Positions 22,064 through 30,555 of a stretch of DNA of 64,000 bases are shown here, one piece after another. The notes under the pieces were generated by a model. That model saw only the letters and a list, made by a program, of their open reading frames with translations. It did not search any database and was not told the origin of the DNA. Origin of the DNA: Bacteroidia bacterium (GTDB lineage: Bacteria; Bacteroidota; Bacteroidia; Cytophagales; Cyclobacteriaceae); NCBI GenBank assembly GCA_030426345.1, contig JAUHYU010000006.1, positions 1-64,000 of the forward strand, in the 5' to 3' direction. Position 1 is the first letter of the stretch; each line of letters starts with the position of its first letter. The translations under genes and the position numbers were made by a program.

Positions 22064-22101
22064 AAAAAGCCTTTGAAATCCATGGATTTTGAAGGCTTTT
22101 T
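22064..22101. terminator. bidirectional terminator (paired CCATGG elements)
   Basis: AAAAAGCCTTTGAAATCCA (22064-22082) pairs with TGGATTTTGAAGGCTTTTT (22083-22101) with two mismatched positions. It separates the convergent metH (ends 22030) and J-domain gene (ends 22111) and has A-run and T-run at the two ends, so it can serve both. Confidence 0.8.
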
Positions 22102-22110
22102 AAGTATTGC

Positions 22111-23184
22111 TTATTTATAAGGAGACATAAATATAGATTCTTTTTTGCAGTATAAGTTCAAGAGCTGTTTCGCTTCCATCAAATTGAGATCACTGGCGAC
22201 CTGAAGATGTGCACAGGCAGAATCTGGCATATCGAGTTTTATCTCAGCTCTAGCCAGATGATAATAGGTGGCTGCTTTGTTGAATGGCCTATCTTTTAAT
22301 TCTGAAAATACTTCAAAGGCTTCATGGTTTTTAGACTGTTTTTCATAGATGATTCCCTTATAGTATGTTGCAGTATAGTGTTCATTATTCCGGTCGATTA
22401 GTTGATTGAGTAAAAAAGTAGCGCTATCAGGTTTTGGGATTTGGAAGGTAAGAATCATGGCAGACCTGAAAAGACTACTGTCATAGGTGCTGTTAAAATC
22501 CCTCACTTCATTAAAGGCAGTCAAGGCTTTGATTGGCTTGTCAGTTTCAGCCATGCATATACCTTTTAGGTATTGAAATTCCGAAACCAAAGAATCACCG
22601 GGGTCATGCCCCAATCCACGGTTTATGTATTTCAGGGCGTAGTCATATTTATTTAATTTATAAACTAAAATTACTGAAGCTAATGCGCAAGCCTCAGCAT
22701 TGGAACTGCTAAATCCTTTGATTGAAAGATCGACATTGTGCAGTGCGGAATAATATCTACCCGCAGCATAATTATTAATTGCTTGATTGAAATGTTTGCT
22801 GGAAGTTGTTCGGAGTAAATATAGAGGAAAGGCCACAGCGAGGATAATAATTGCGGCTACGGCGTAGGTGGCGTACAGATAGTCCTTTTTGCTGTAAGTA
22901 ACCTTTTTCGGTTTTCTTTTATAATAAAATGGCGGGGGAGGCCTTCTTGGACGAATGTATTCTGGTTCGATTTCAGGGTTTAATCCATTGTCATATCGGT
23001 ATCGTTTTATCGGGTCGGATAGAACTTCATAAGCTAGAACAATCTCAATAAATTTCTTTTCGGAAAGTTGATTTTGCGGGTTTTTATCGGGGTGATATCT
23101 TAATGCCATTCTGCGGTAAGCAACTTTTATTTGCCCGCTTGTCGCGTTCGGTTGAATTCCTAATATTTCATAATGGTTTGGCAT
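22111..23184 (-). CDS. J-domain protein with membrane helix and TPR-like repeats
   Basis: Start at ATG 23184 (MPNHYEILGIQPNATSGQIK); a TTG lies one codon upstream. Residues 1-65 form a DnaJ domain with the HPD tripeptide that stimulates DnaK (MALRYHPDKNPQ) and YEVLSDPIKRYRYDNG. One membrane helix follows near residues 100-120 (AVAAIIILAVAFPLYLL). The remaining 230 residues are helical repeats with TPR-like spacing (AGRYYSALHNVDLSIKGFS; KPIKALTAFNEVRDFN; HYTATYYKGIIYEKQSKNHE). No zinc finger or client-binding beta domain is seen, so it is a specialised membrane-tethered co-chaperone and not DnaJ itself. It starts 26 bases after the dprA stop, so the two are likely co-transcribed. Confidence 0.85.
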   Translation of the reverse strand: MPNHYEILGIQPNATSGQIKVAYRRMALRYHPDKNPQNQLSEKKFIEIVLAYEVLSDPIKRYRYDNGLNPEIEPEYIRPRRPPPPFYYKRKPKKVTYSKKDYLYATYAVAAIIILAVAFPLYLLRTTSSKHFNQAINNYAAGRYYSALHNVDLSIKGFSSSNAEACALASVILVYKLNKYDYALKYINRGLGHDPGDSLVSEFQYLKGICMAETDKPIKALTAFNEVRDFNSTYDSSLFRSAMILTFQIPKPDSATFLLNQLIDRNNEHYTATYYKGIIYEKQSKNHEAFEVFSELKDRPFNKAATYYHLARAEIKLDMPDSACAHLQVASDLNLMEAKQLLNLYCKKESIFMSPYK

Positions 23185-23210
23185 CAAAATTAGTTTTCCA
23201 CTAAAACGGA

Positions 23211-24317
23211 TTAGTTGAGTTTGTATTTTTTGCCAGGAATGGTTTTTACCATACCGCCAAATTCAAGTTGTAGAAGGATAGAGGCCAGTTTGTTGAGAGG
23301 TATTTGGGATTTCCAACTGAGTTCATCAAGGATCATTCCATCTGCAGTAAGCTTTAAAGTTTCCACGACAGTTTTTTCATCAGGAGAAAGTAGGGCTAAA
23401 TCATGGATTTTTGATGCTTTTCCAGAGTCTTGAGACTGTGTCTCCCAGTTCATGATGTACTCAATATCATTAATGGAGGTTAGCAAATGAGCTTTGTTTG
23501 ATTTAATCAGATTGTTACAACCTGCAGAATGTTTTTTACCCACATCACCAGGAAGAGCAAAGACATCTCTGCTGTAGGAATTGGCAATTTCTGCAGTGAT
23601 AAGTGCGCCTCCTTTTGTGGCGGCCTCTACAACAATAATGACGTCACACATGCCCGCGATTACACGGTTTCTGGCCGGGAAATGGTGTGCTTCCGGTGTG
23701 ACGCCAAGCATGTGCTCTGTGAGAAGACCTCCTTGTTTCAGCATCTCTACAGCAGTTCCTCGATGAATACTGGGGTAAATAATATCGAGTCCGCTGGCCA
23801 TCACGCCTATGGTTTTTAGACCATATTTCAGTGCTGACTTATGCGCGTTAATATCAATGCCATATGCTAGCCCACTGACAATCAGTACCTCGTGCGCTGC
23901 CAATTTCTTTATTATTTCATCAGTAAATTCCCGGCCATATTCGGTAGATTTTCTTGTGCCAACGATGGCTACGGTTTTTGGATTGTTCAAACTTGCTTCT
24001 CCACGATAGAATAGAACTGTTGGGGAATCTGGGGCATGTTTTAGCTTTTTGGGGTAAGCTGAATCAGTGAAAGAGATTACTTCTATTTTGTGTTTAATGC
24101 ACTTTTCAATTTCAGTTTCTGCCAAAGAGAAATCCTTAAAAGATAGAATCTTGGAAGCTATTATTTGGCCAATACCGGGAATTTTGAAAAGTTGATTTTT
24201 GTTTTTCTTGAAGACATCTTTTGCTGAACCGCAGTAGCTGATAAGAGTTTTGATGGTAATGTCCCCCAAGCCGGGAACCATGCTTAAGGCTACCTGAAAT
24301 AATTTTTCATCTTCCAT
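23211..24317 (-). CDS. dprA: DNA-processing protein DprA
   Basis: 368 residues, full length. The N-terminal helix-hairpin-helix region (ALSMVPGLGDITIKTLIS; LFKIPGIGQIIASKIL) leads to the Rossmann DprA core (TVAIVGTRKSTEYGREF; VSGLAYGIDINAHKSAL; TIGVMASGLDIIYPSIH; ARNRVIAGMCDVIIVVEA; GALITAEIANSYSRDVFALP). A winged-helix domain ends the protein. DprA loads RecA onto incoming single-stranded DNA in natural transformation. It is followed by the J-domain gene and preceded by a MerR-type gene 24 bases away on the same strand. Its codons near 23421-23400 contain a copy of the dispersed CCATGG-type half-element. Confidence 0.95.
   Translation of the reverse strand: MEDEKLFQVALSMVPGLGDITIKTLISYCGSAKDVFKKNKNQLFKIPGIGQIIASKILSFKDFSLAETEIEKCIKHKIEVISFTDSAYPKKLKHAPDSPTVLFYRGEASLNNPKTVAIVGTRKSTEYGREFTDEIIKKLAAHEVLIVSGLAYGIDINAHKSALKYGLKTIGVMASGLDIIYPSIHRGTAVEMLKQGGLLTEHMLGVTPEAHHFPARNRVIAGMCDVIIVVEAATKGGALITAEIANSYSRDVFALPGDVGKKHSAGCNNLIKSNKAHLLTSINDIEYIMNWETQSQDSGKASKIHDLALLSPDEKTVVETLKLTADGMILDELSWKSQIPLNKLASILLQLEFGGMVKTIPGKKYKLN
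23400..23421 (-). repeat. half-element inside dprA
   Basis: Minus strand AAAAGCATCAAAAATCCATG follows the AAAAGCC...AAATCCATG pattern with one base changed in GCC and the final G lost. It encodes K-A-S-K-I-H within the linker before the winged helix. Confidence 0.5.
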
Positions 24318-24340
24318 ATAGATTTTATGGAATGGGGATC

Positions 24341-24676
24341 TTAAAATTTTGCGCGAATATCGAGAAGAAAATTCCGCACTTTTTTCAAACTATCAATTAC
24401 TTCGATTTTTTCTTTCATGGCACCATTGCCATTCTTCAGCAAATCCTTTGCCCCTTGAAGTGTATATCCTTTTTCTTTGACGAGATGGAATATGAGTTTT
24501 ACGTTGTCAATGTCTTCTTGAGTAAACTGCCTGTTGCCTTTTCTGTTTTTTTTAGGTTTAATAATGTCAAATTCACTTTCCCAAAATCTAATAAGCGAAG
24601 TTGCTACATCCAACATCTCGGCGACCTCTCCGATGGAAAAATATTTCTTCTCTATTACTTTTTCTTTGTATGGCAT
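24341..24676 (-). CDS. MerR family transcriptional regulator
   Basis: 111 residues. The MerR winged helix occupies residues 10-80: YFSIGEVAEMLDVATSLIRF, then WESEFDIIKPKKNRKGNRQF, TQEDIDNVKLIFHLVKEKGY and TLQGAKDLLKNG. A short helix completes the protein, with no cysteine-rich or ligand-binding C-domain. Compact MerR proteins with this exact wording are common and conserved in Bacteroidota, often between an M23 peptidase gene and dprA as here, and their regulon is unknown. The gene starts after a 343-base gap from the M23 gene and reads into dprA with 24 bases between. Confidence 0.88.
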   Translation of the reverse strand: MPYKEKVIEKKYFSIGEVAEMLDVATSLIRFWESEFDIIKPKKNRKGNRQFTQEDIDNVKLIFHLVKEKGYTLQGAKDLLKNGNGAMKEKIEVIDSLKKVRNFLLDIRAKF

Positions 24677-25019
24677 AGTTTAAAAATCATGGTCAAGATA
24701 GTTAATAATTTTATTGTCGCCAATAGCAATTTTTAATTCCCGAAAAACTATGTGATAAAATTTTCAAATATGAAATAAAAATCTTTTTCCCTGTTAAATC
24801 AGTGCAATTCTGACGCCTTAATTTTTTTTATTAATCATACTCTATAATGTCAAACCTGTTAGAATCATTCCGTAAGATGCATTACAAAGAATTGCTTGGT
24901 AGATTTACATAAAGAATACCCCCACATCTAACGCATGTATCAAACCAAACTTGTATGGATATTTATACATTTACAATCAGTAGCACCTTAAATATTCAAG
25001 TATGCAATTTGACTGCTTT
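24677..25019. other. 343-base gap without visible gene
   Basis: AT-rich sequence between the M23 peptidase stop and the MerR start, both on the minus strand. I find no open frame of coding character, no strong hairpin and no TAnnTTTG on the minus strand. It presumably holds the promoter of the MerR-dprA-J-domain operon. Confidence 0.5.
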
Positions 25020-25994
25020 TTATCCCAGTGATTCGTTTTCTTTTGATGCCAGCTCAATAAGTTTATCATACTCCTCATCGGTAACATCATTGTAAAAGAA
25101 GTTAAGAGGGTTTACGTGCTTGCCATCTTTCCATACCTCGTAGTGGCAGTGCGGTGCTTTTGAGAGTCCCGTGTTGCCTACGTAGCCAATAATATCACCT
25201 CTCTTGACGATCTGTCCCTGCTTTACGGCAAACTTACTCATATGCAGGTATTTGGTTTCGTAGCCGTAACCATGATCGATCTTGATCATATTTCCGGATG
25301 TTTTGCTAAATACCGCTCGGGATACCTTGCCATTTCCGGTAGCAAAAATAGGCGTTCCCTGAGGGGCAGAAAAGTCGCAGCCTGCGTGCATCCTCATGTA
25401 TTTCAATATTGGGTGCATCCTCATGCCATATCCGGATGCGAGCCTTTTTAAGTCTTTATTTGCAATTGGCTGGATCGACGGTATGGAAGCCAACATTTCA
25501 GATTTGTTTTTTGCCATATCCAGAATGTCGTCATAAGACTTGGTCTGGATATACATTTGCTTTTTCATTTTGTCGATTTCTTCATAGGTGTCGATCACCA
25601 AATCCTCACGTACTATTTTTTCTTCACGTAGGTCACGGTATCTATCCGTGCCACCAACTCCCGCTTGGCGGATTGTTGATGGGATTGGATCTGCCTCAAA
25701 AATTACGCGATAGATATTATCATCGCGGTCTTGTAGAGCAGCCATCATGTTATCCATTTGTTTGATGTCTTTCTCCATATCATTATAGTACATCAACAAT
25801 TCTTTATTCTCTTTTTTGAGAAGGGAAACTTGCGGGCTTTCAAAATAAGTAGAGGAAATGGCTAGCAATGCAGCTGCCAAAATTAGCGACAATGTAAATA
25901 TCCCGAGAGAATTCAGAAAAATATCCCATTTGGATACTTTTACTCTTTCGTATTTACATGTTTCTGTATCGTAATAATATTTTATTCTGGCCAT
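25020..25994 (-). CDS. M23 family metallopeptidase, membrane-anchored
   Basis: 324 residues. A cytosolic N-terminus and one membrane helix (about 27-46, NSLGIFTLSLILAAALLAIS) are followed by a coiled coil (VSLLKKENKELLMYYNDMEK). The M23 domain (about 185-300) has all zinc ligands: HAGCDFSAPQGTPI (HxxxD) and HCHYEVWKDGKHVNPL (HxH), with GNGKVSRAVFSKTSGNMIKI between them. It should cut peptide cross-links in peptidoglycan or act as a divisome or cell-wall factor. The family is widely conserved in Bacteroidota. It is divergent from alaS, with 146 bases between. Confidence 0.92.
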   Translation of the reverse strand: MARIKYYYDTETCKYERVKVSKWDIFLNSLGIFTLSLILAAALLAISSTYFESPQVSLLKKENKELLMYYNDMEKDIKQMDNMMAALQDRDDNIYRVIFEADPIPSTIRQAGVGGTDRYRDLREEKIVREDLVIDTYEEIDKMKKQMYIQTKSYDDILDMAKNKSEMLASIPSIQPIANKDLKRLASGYGMRMHPILKYMRMHAGCDFSAPQGTPIFATGNGKVSRAVFSKTSGNMIKIDHGYGYETKYLHMSKFAVKQGQIVKRGDIIGYVGNTGLSKAPHCHYEVWKDGKHVNPLNFFYNDVTDEEYDKLIELASKENESLG

Positions 25995-26017
25995 TATTAA
26001 TACTCTTGAAAAACTTC

Positions 26018-26025
26018 TAAGTTTG
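26018..26025 (+). promoter_or_regulatory. candidate -7 box of alaS
   Basis: TAAGTTTG matches TAnnTTTG in the intergenic space between the divergent M23 and alaS genes. The leader would be about 110 bases. A -33 element is not evident. Confidence 0.35.
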
Positions 26026-26140
26026 CGGTGTTTTTTTCAAAATATGCTTAGGACGTCTGAAAATCTAAATAAGAAAATGCAAGTTATCAATTATTTGATT
26101 TAAAAGATAAAGCAACCCCCATTTACCAAAGTAATGATTC

Positions 26141-28777
26141 ATGGAAGCACGAGAGATTAGAGCGAGATTTTTAACTTATTTCAAGGAAAAAGGGCATGAT
26201 GTGGTAAATTCTGCCCCACTGGTAGTCAAAGATGACCCTACATTGATGTTTACCAACGCAGGGATGAATCAATTCAAAGATTATTTCTTAGGTAATAAAA
26301 AAGCTAAAATTAAACGGGTTACCGATACTCAAAAGTGCTTAAGAGTGTCTGGAAAACACAATGATCTGGAAGAAGTAGGCATAGATACCTACCACCATAC
26401 CATGTTTGAGATGTTAGGCAATTGGTCTTTCGGTGATTATTTCAAGAAGGAAGCTATAGAATGGGCCTGGGAATTACTGACGAAAGTATATCAGCTACCT
26501 GAGGATAGGATATATGCCACAGTGTTTGAAGGGGATATATCGGATAATCTGGAATCTGACTCCGAAGCATATAGTCTTTGGAAGGGCATATTGGATGAGG
26601 ATAGGATCCTTTATGGGTCTAAAAAGGATAATTTTTGGGAAATGGGAGATACCGGACCATGCGGTCCCTGTTCCGAATTGCACATTGATTTGCGCTCAGC
26701 AGAAGAGATCGCTAAAATTCCCGGAAAGGATTTGGTAAATGCGGATCATCCGCAAGTGATCGAAATCTGGAATTTAGTTTTTATCCAATTCAACCGAAAA
26801 GCAAATGGTTCATTAGAAAACCTGCCAAACCGACACGTGGACACAGGCATGGGTTTTGAAAGGCTTGTGATGGCGATTCAGGGTAAAACCTCCAATTATG
26901 ATACGGATGTGTTTACTCCTCTTATAGATCATGTTGCCAAAAAGGCCGGTGTGAAATATGGGAAAAATGAAGCCACAGATATTGCCATTCGAGTGATTGT
27001 AGATCATGTGCGTGCGGTAGCTTTTACCATTTCCGACGGTCAGCTTCCTTCAAATACCGGAGCAGGATATGTAATCAGGAGGATTTTGCGCCGTGCGGTG
27101 CGGTATGGATTTAACTATCTGAATTTTAATGAACCATTTCTTCATGGATTATTGCCTGTTTTGGCAGATCAGTTTGATGATGTTTTCCCTGAACTCAAGC
27201 AGCAACTGGAATTCATCACTCGGGTGATCAAAGAGGAAGAAATATCTTTTCTCAGGACACTGGAAAATGGATTAAAAATATTTAATGAGGCATATAATTC
27301 TGCAAAAAGAGATTCCGATTCCACTCCTGTCATTCCCGGGGATGTAGCTTTTAAATTGTACGATACCTATGGATTTCCGATAGATTTGACTCAGCTTTTA
27401 GCGCGCGAGCGAGATGCACAAGTAGATATGGATGATTTTAAATTGCACATGCAGGAGCAAAAGCAACGTTCTAAATCTGACGCAGCGCAAGAAAAAGGAG
27501 ATTGGATTGTGCTGAAAGAAGGAGCAGAAGTAACTTTTGCTGGATATGAGTCTCTCAGCACTAATTCACAAATCATCCGATACCGGGAAATAAAGGAAAA
27601 GAAAAAGACGATTTATCAGATTGTACTGGAGCAAACGCCATTTTATGCAGAAAGTGGCGGACAAGTTGGGGATACGGGATTCATCGAAGCTAATGGTGAA
27701 AAAATCAGTATCGTTGATACGCAAAAGGAGAACGATCTCATTATTCAGTATGCAGAGAAATTACCGTCTGATTTGAATGCAACATTTCACTGTGTTGTGA
27801 ATAGCAAAAAAAGAACGCTAACCGAAAACAATCACAGCGCAACACATCTGCTGCAAGCAGCATTGAGAGAGGTGCTTGGAGATCATGTGCAGCAGCGAGG
27901 TTCATTGGTCAATGATAAATTTTTGCGATTTGACTTTTCGCATTTTTCTAAAGTGACGGATGAAGAACTGCAACAAATCGAGCATATCGTCAATGCCAAA
28001 ATCCGTGAGAACGTCGCACTGGATGAACGAAGAAATGTGCCAATAAAGGATGCTAAATCCATGGGTGCCATGGCGCTATTTGGAGAAAAATATGGCGAGT
28101 TCGTGAGGGTAATCACCTTTGATCCTAAGTATTCGGTGGAACTATGTGGGGGAACACACGTGCTAAGTACGGGTCAAATCGGGTTGCTTAAAATTACTTC
28201 AGAAAGTTCGATCGCTGCAGGAGTACGTAGGATAGAAGCCATTACAGCCGATGCAGCTGAGGAATTTGTGGATGATAACCTTAAAGTGCTAGCGGAAGTC
28301 AAGGCCCTTTTGAACAACCCGAAAGACTTGCAAAAGGCCGTAGAATCCATGATCAACGAAAAGAGCGCATTGACGAAGCAATTGGAGAAAATCCAAATGG
28401 AGCAAGCTGGGGGTATCAAAAAGGAATTGATAGAAAAGGTAGATAAATCCCATGGATTTACTGCCATTATAGAACAAGTACAATTGCCAAATGCCGATGC
28501 CCTCAAAAAAATTGCTTTTGAACTAAAGTCGCAATTCGATGATCTATTCATGGTTTTGGCTGCAGATATTGACGGGAAACCGCAAATCTCCATTATGATT
28601 TCTGAAAGCCTTATTTCTAAATACGACCTGTACGCAGGAAATATGGTGCGGGAACTCGCCAAAGAGATTAAAGGCGGTGGGGGTGGACAGCCTTTTTATG
28701 CTACTGCCGGGGGCAAGGATATTCATGGATTGTCACAGGTTATTGTCAAGGCGAAAGCCATGTTAGGAGAGTTGTAG
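26141..28777 (+). CDS. alaS: alanine--tRNA ligase
   Basis: 878 residues, full length. The class II catalytic core begins EAREIRARFLTYFKEKGHDV and includes LMFTNAGMNQFKDYFLG, YHHTMFEMLGNWSFGDYFKK, FWEMGDTGPCGPCSE and VDTGMGFERLVMAIQG. The editing domain has its zinc ligands HSATH (about 566-570) and CGGTH (about 669-673). A C-terminal coiled coil and DHHA1 region (GGGGGQPFYATAGG) completes it. It charges tRNA-Ala and hydrolyses mischarged Ser or Gly. It is monocistronic by context: divergent upstream, a 400-base gap downstream. Three copies of the dispersed CCATGG half-element fall inside the editing and C-terminal coding region. Confidence 0.97.
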   Translation: MEAREIRARFLTYFKEKGHDVVNSAPLVVKDDPTLMFTNAGMNQFKDYFLGNKKAKIKRVTDTQKCLRVSGKHNDLEEVGIDTYHHTMFEMLGNWSFGDYFKKEAIEWAWELLTKVYQLPEDRIYATVFEGDISDNLESDSEAYSLWKGILDEDRILYGSKKDNFWEMGDTGPCGPCSELHIDLRSAEEIAKIPGKDLVNADHPQVIEIWNLVFIQFNRKANGSLENLPNRHVDTGMGFERLVMAIQGKTSNYDTDVFTPLIDHVAKKAGVKYGKNEATDIAIRVIVDHVRAVAFTISDGQLPSNTGAGYVIRRILRRAVRYGFNYLNFNEPFLHGLLPVLADQFDDVFPELKQQLEFITRVIKEEEISFLRTLENGLKIFNEAYNSAKRDSDSTPVIPGDVAFKLYDTYGFPIDLTQLLARERDAQVDMDDFKLHMQEQKQRSKSDAAQEKGDWIVLKEGAEVTFAGYESLSTNSQIIRYREIKEKKKTIYQIVLEQTPFYAESGGQVGDTGFIEANGEKISIVDTQKENDLIIQYAEKLPSDLNATFHCVVNSKKRTLTENNHSATHLLQAALREVLGDHVQQRGSLVNDKFLRFDFSHFSKVTDEELQQIEHIVNAKIRENVALDERRNVPIKDAKSMGAMALFGEKYGEFVRVITFDPKYSVELCGGTHVLSTGQIGLLKITSESSIAAGVRRIEAITADAAEEFVDDNLKVLAEVKALLNNPKDLQKAVESMINEKSALTKQLEKIQMEQAGGIKKELIEKVDKSHGFTAIIEQVQLPNADALKKIAFELKSQFDDLFMVLAADIDGKPQISIMISESLISKYDLYAGNMVRELAKEIKGGGGGQPFYATAGGKDIHGLSQVIVKAKAMLGEL
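28045..28064 (+). repeat. half-element inside alaS
   Basis: AAAGGATGCTAAATCCATGG has the AAAGG..., AAATCCATGG form and encodes K-D-A-K-S-M. Confidence 0.5.
28332..28351 (+). repeat. half-element inside alaS
   Basis: AAAAGGCCGTAGAATCCATG matches the half-element with one change in the A-run and encodes K-A-V-E-S-M in the coiled coil. Confidence 0.55.
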
Positions 28778-28881
28778 GTGATCAGGGAAATGGTAAAAAC
28801 ATCTAATAAGAACTAAAAAGATGTTGAAATCCCAAATTGATAAATTCAGTTTAAGATGACACCACTCAGTTAAGTGTGACT

Positions 28882-28925
28882 CATTGACATTGGGTTAAGC
28901 ATTGACTAGAGGTTCACACATTGAC
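28882..28925 (+). repeat. three spaced CATTGAC direct repeats
   Basis: CATTGAC occurs at 28882, 28900 and 28919, so with start-to-start spacing of 18 and 19 bases, close to two helical turns. The two latter copies are preceded by GTTAAG and GTTCACA. It lies in the 406-base gap between alaS and sodC, about 260 bases before sodC; the rest of the gap shows no gene. Confidence 0.45.
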
Positions 28926-29184
28926 CCTAGCTATACCATACCTTCTTGGATTTCCAAACTCTATATAGGTAAAGAATTAAGGCGCGGAACTCACCATTCA
29001 CAGCAAAAATAAATGTGTATTTTTTTCCACGATACGCATCATTATTTCCCCATCTTCTTGCGTTCAAAAACCACTTTGTGCTGTATATGGCCGAGATGTG
29101 GTCCTATGGATTTTTCTATGTTTTGGCACACTTTTTTTATGATTAGGTGATATAATAATTATTTCTAATCAAAATATTAGTATC

Positions 29185-29799
29185 ATGAAAAAAGTAAGTT
29201 ATTTTTTTCTAATAGGAATTTGGGCAGTAACGTTTTCCTGTACTTCGGGAAATAAAAAGGCAAATGACAATGCTAAAAACACGGGGGATTCTCCAAGCAT
29301 AAACGGTGTGGCATTGGAAGGGATGAACACAGAGTCGGAAAAAAGCATCAAGGCAGCCGCAGATATATCCAGTGCAAGCGATAGTGAGCTGACAGGCAAA
29401 GCGACCTTTACCACTACTTCGGACGGTAAGGTTGATTTTGAAATAACATTGAAAAACGGGCAACCCGGATTGCATGCTGTACACCTGCATGAAAAAGGGG
29501 ATTGCAGCGCACCAGATGCCAAATCTGCCGGAGGTCACTGGAATCCTACCAATCAGGAACATGGCAGAAGAAGTGCAGCGGAGGATTTTCATAAAGGTGA
29601 TATTGGCAACATTATTATTGGCCCCGACGGTACAGGCACACTGGGAATGATCGTTAAAGGTTGGGCCATTGGAGGCAACAGCGACTCCAATATTCTTGAT
29701 AAAGCCGTGATTGTCCATGCAGGGCCAGATGATTTCACATCTCAGCCTTCAGGTGCAGCAGGTGATAGGATAGGATGTGGTGTGATAGAGATGGAGTAA
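29185..29799 (+). CDS. sodC: Cu/Zn superoxide dismutase, lipoprotein
   Basis: 204 residues with a lipobox (AVTFSC, Cys about 19) and a low-complexity linker. The SOD domain (about 60-204) shows the copper ligands in GLHAVHLHEKGDC, the zinc region in SAGGHWNPTNQEHG, the HKGDIGNI segment and DKAVIVHAGPDD. The disulphide Cys and active-site Arg are in GDRIGCGVI. All ligands are present, so it should dismute superoxide in the periplasm or at the surface. It appears to be transcribed alone; a 14-base-pair hairpin follows it. Confidence 0.93.
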   Translation: MKKVSYFFLIGIWAVTFSCTSGNKKANDNAKNTGDSPSINGVALEGMNTESEKSIKAAADISSASDSELTGKATFTTTSDGKVDFEITLKNGQPGLHAVHLHEKGDCSAPDAKSAGGHWNPTNQEHGRRSAAEDFHKGDIGNIIIGPDGTGTLGMIVKGWAIGGNSDSNILDKAVIVHAGPDDFTSQPSGAAGDRIGCGVIEME

Positions 29800-29824
29800 T
29801 AACATTGCAATTATATTAACAAAA

Positions 29825-29860
29825 TTATGGCGATTTGGAGTTTCCCCCAAATCGCCATAA
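29825..29860 (+). terminator. hairpin after sodC
   Basis: TTATGGCGATTTGG (29825-29838) and CCAAATCGCCATAA (29847-29860) pair perfectly over 14 bases around an 8-base loop. No T-run follows on the plus strand, so termination may be inefficient, or the hairpin may protect the 3' end. Confidence 0.6.
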
Positions 29861-30053
29861 TGATTATCAGACACCATGACAACCGAGTTGTGTTTTTTTT
29901 GTAATAGATCAACTAAAACTCATAACCTTTCGAGAAATTGCTAGTTCATTTTCATGACTTTTTTTATCTTGGAATGTGATAGTGTATTAAAACCATGTCA
30001 ACTTCATGACTGAAGTTAGCCATAGTACTTTATTTATTCTAAATAATAGGATC

Positions 30054-30437
30054 ATGAAAAAGATTGTGATTTTGATCTTAGTATTTGCAACATTGATTGG
30101 TTGCTCTAAAGATTCCGATCCAGAAAATACTAATAATGTAATGATTAGACTATTAAATATTAGTCAGTATGACTTTGAAAATATAACAGTAAATACATCA
30201 ACTGGAAATGTGAATTTTGAAAATATTCGATCTGGACAAAAATCAGAATATAAAATATTTGATGTGGCATATAGGTATGCCTATGTTCAGTTGCATATAG
30301 ATGGTGTAACTTACACCTACCAACCATATGACTACTTTGGGGAAGAACCTCTTGAAAATGGAAACTACACGTATTTGCTAAATGTAAACCCACAAGGCCA
30401 AGCCGGAAATGTGACTTTGAATTTAATTAGGGAATAA
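30054..30437 (+). CDS. small lipoprotein of unknown function
   Basis: Start chosen at ATG 30054 (MKKIVILILVFATLIGCSKD), which gives a perfect lipoprotein signal with Cys 17; the frame extends 16 codons upstream. The mature part of about 110 residues has a beta-rich, Asn- and Tyr-rich composition (VMIRLLNISQYDFENITVNT; YAYVQLHIDGVTYTYQPYDY) and no cysteine. I do not recognise a family. It stands alone in a low-G+C stretch between sodC and the convergent polyferredoxin gene. Confidence 0.65.
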   Translation: MKKIVILILVFATLIGCSKDSDPENTNNVMIRLLNISQYDFENITVNTSTGNVNFENIRSGQKSEYKIFDVAYRYAYVQLHIDGVTYTYQPYDYFGEEPLENGNYTYLLNVNPQGQAGNVTLNLIRE

Positions 30438-30555
30438 GATTTATTTCCTAATATGTGGAATGAATATCAACCCTAATTTAAGGCTTATAACTGTTTGTCA
30501 GACCGAGATATGAATTCCATTGTTGCCTGTTTTTCAAGACCACTCCAACAAAACT

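Noticed and set aside
29110..29150. TTGGCAC before sodC as a sigma-54 promoter
   Set aside because: The required GC element at the correct spacing is missing, and sigma-54 use is not indicated by anything else nearby.
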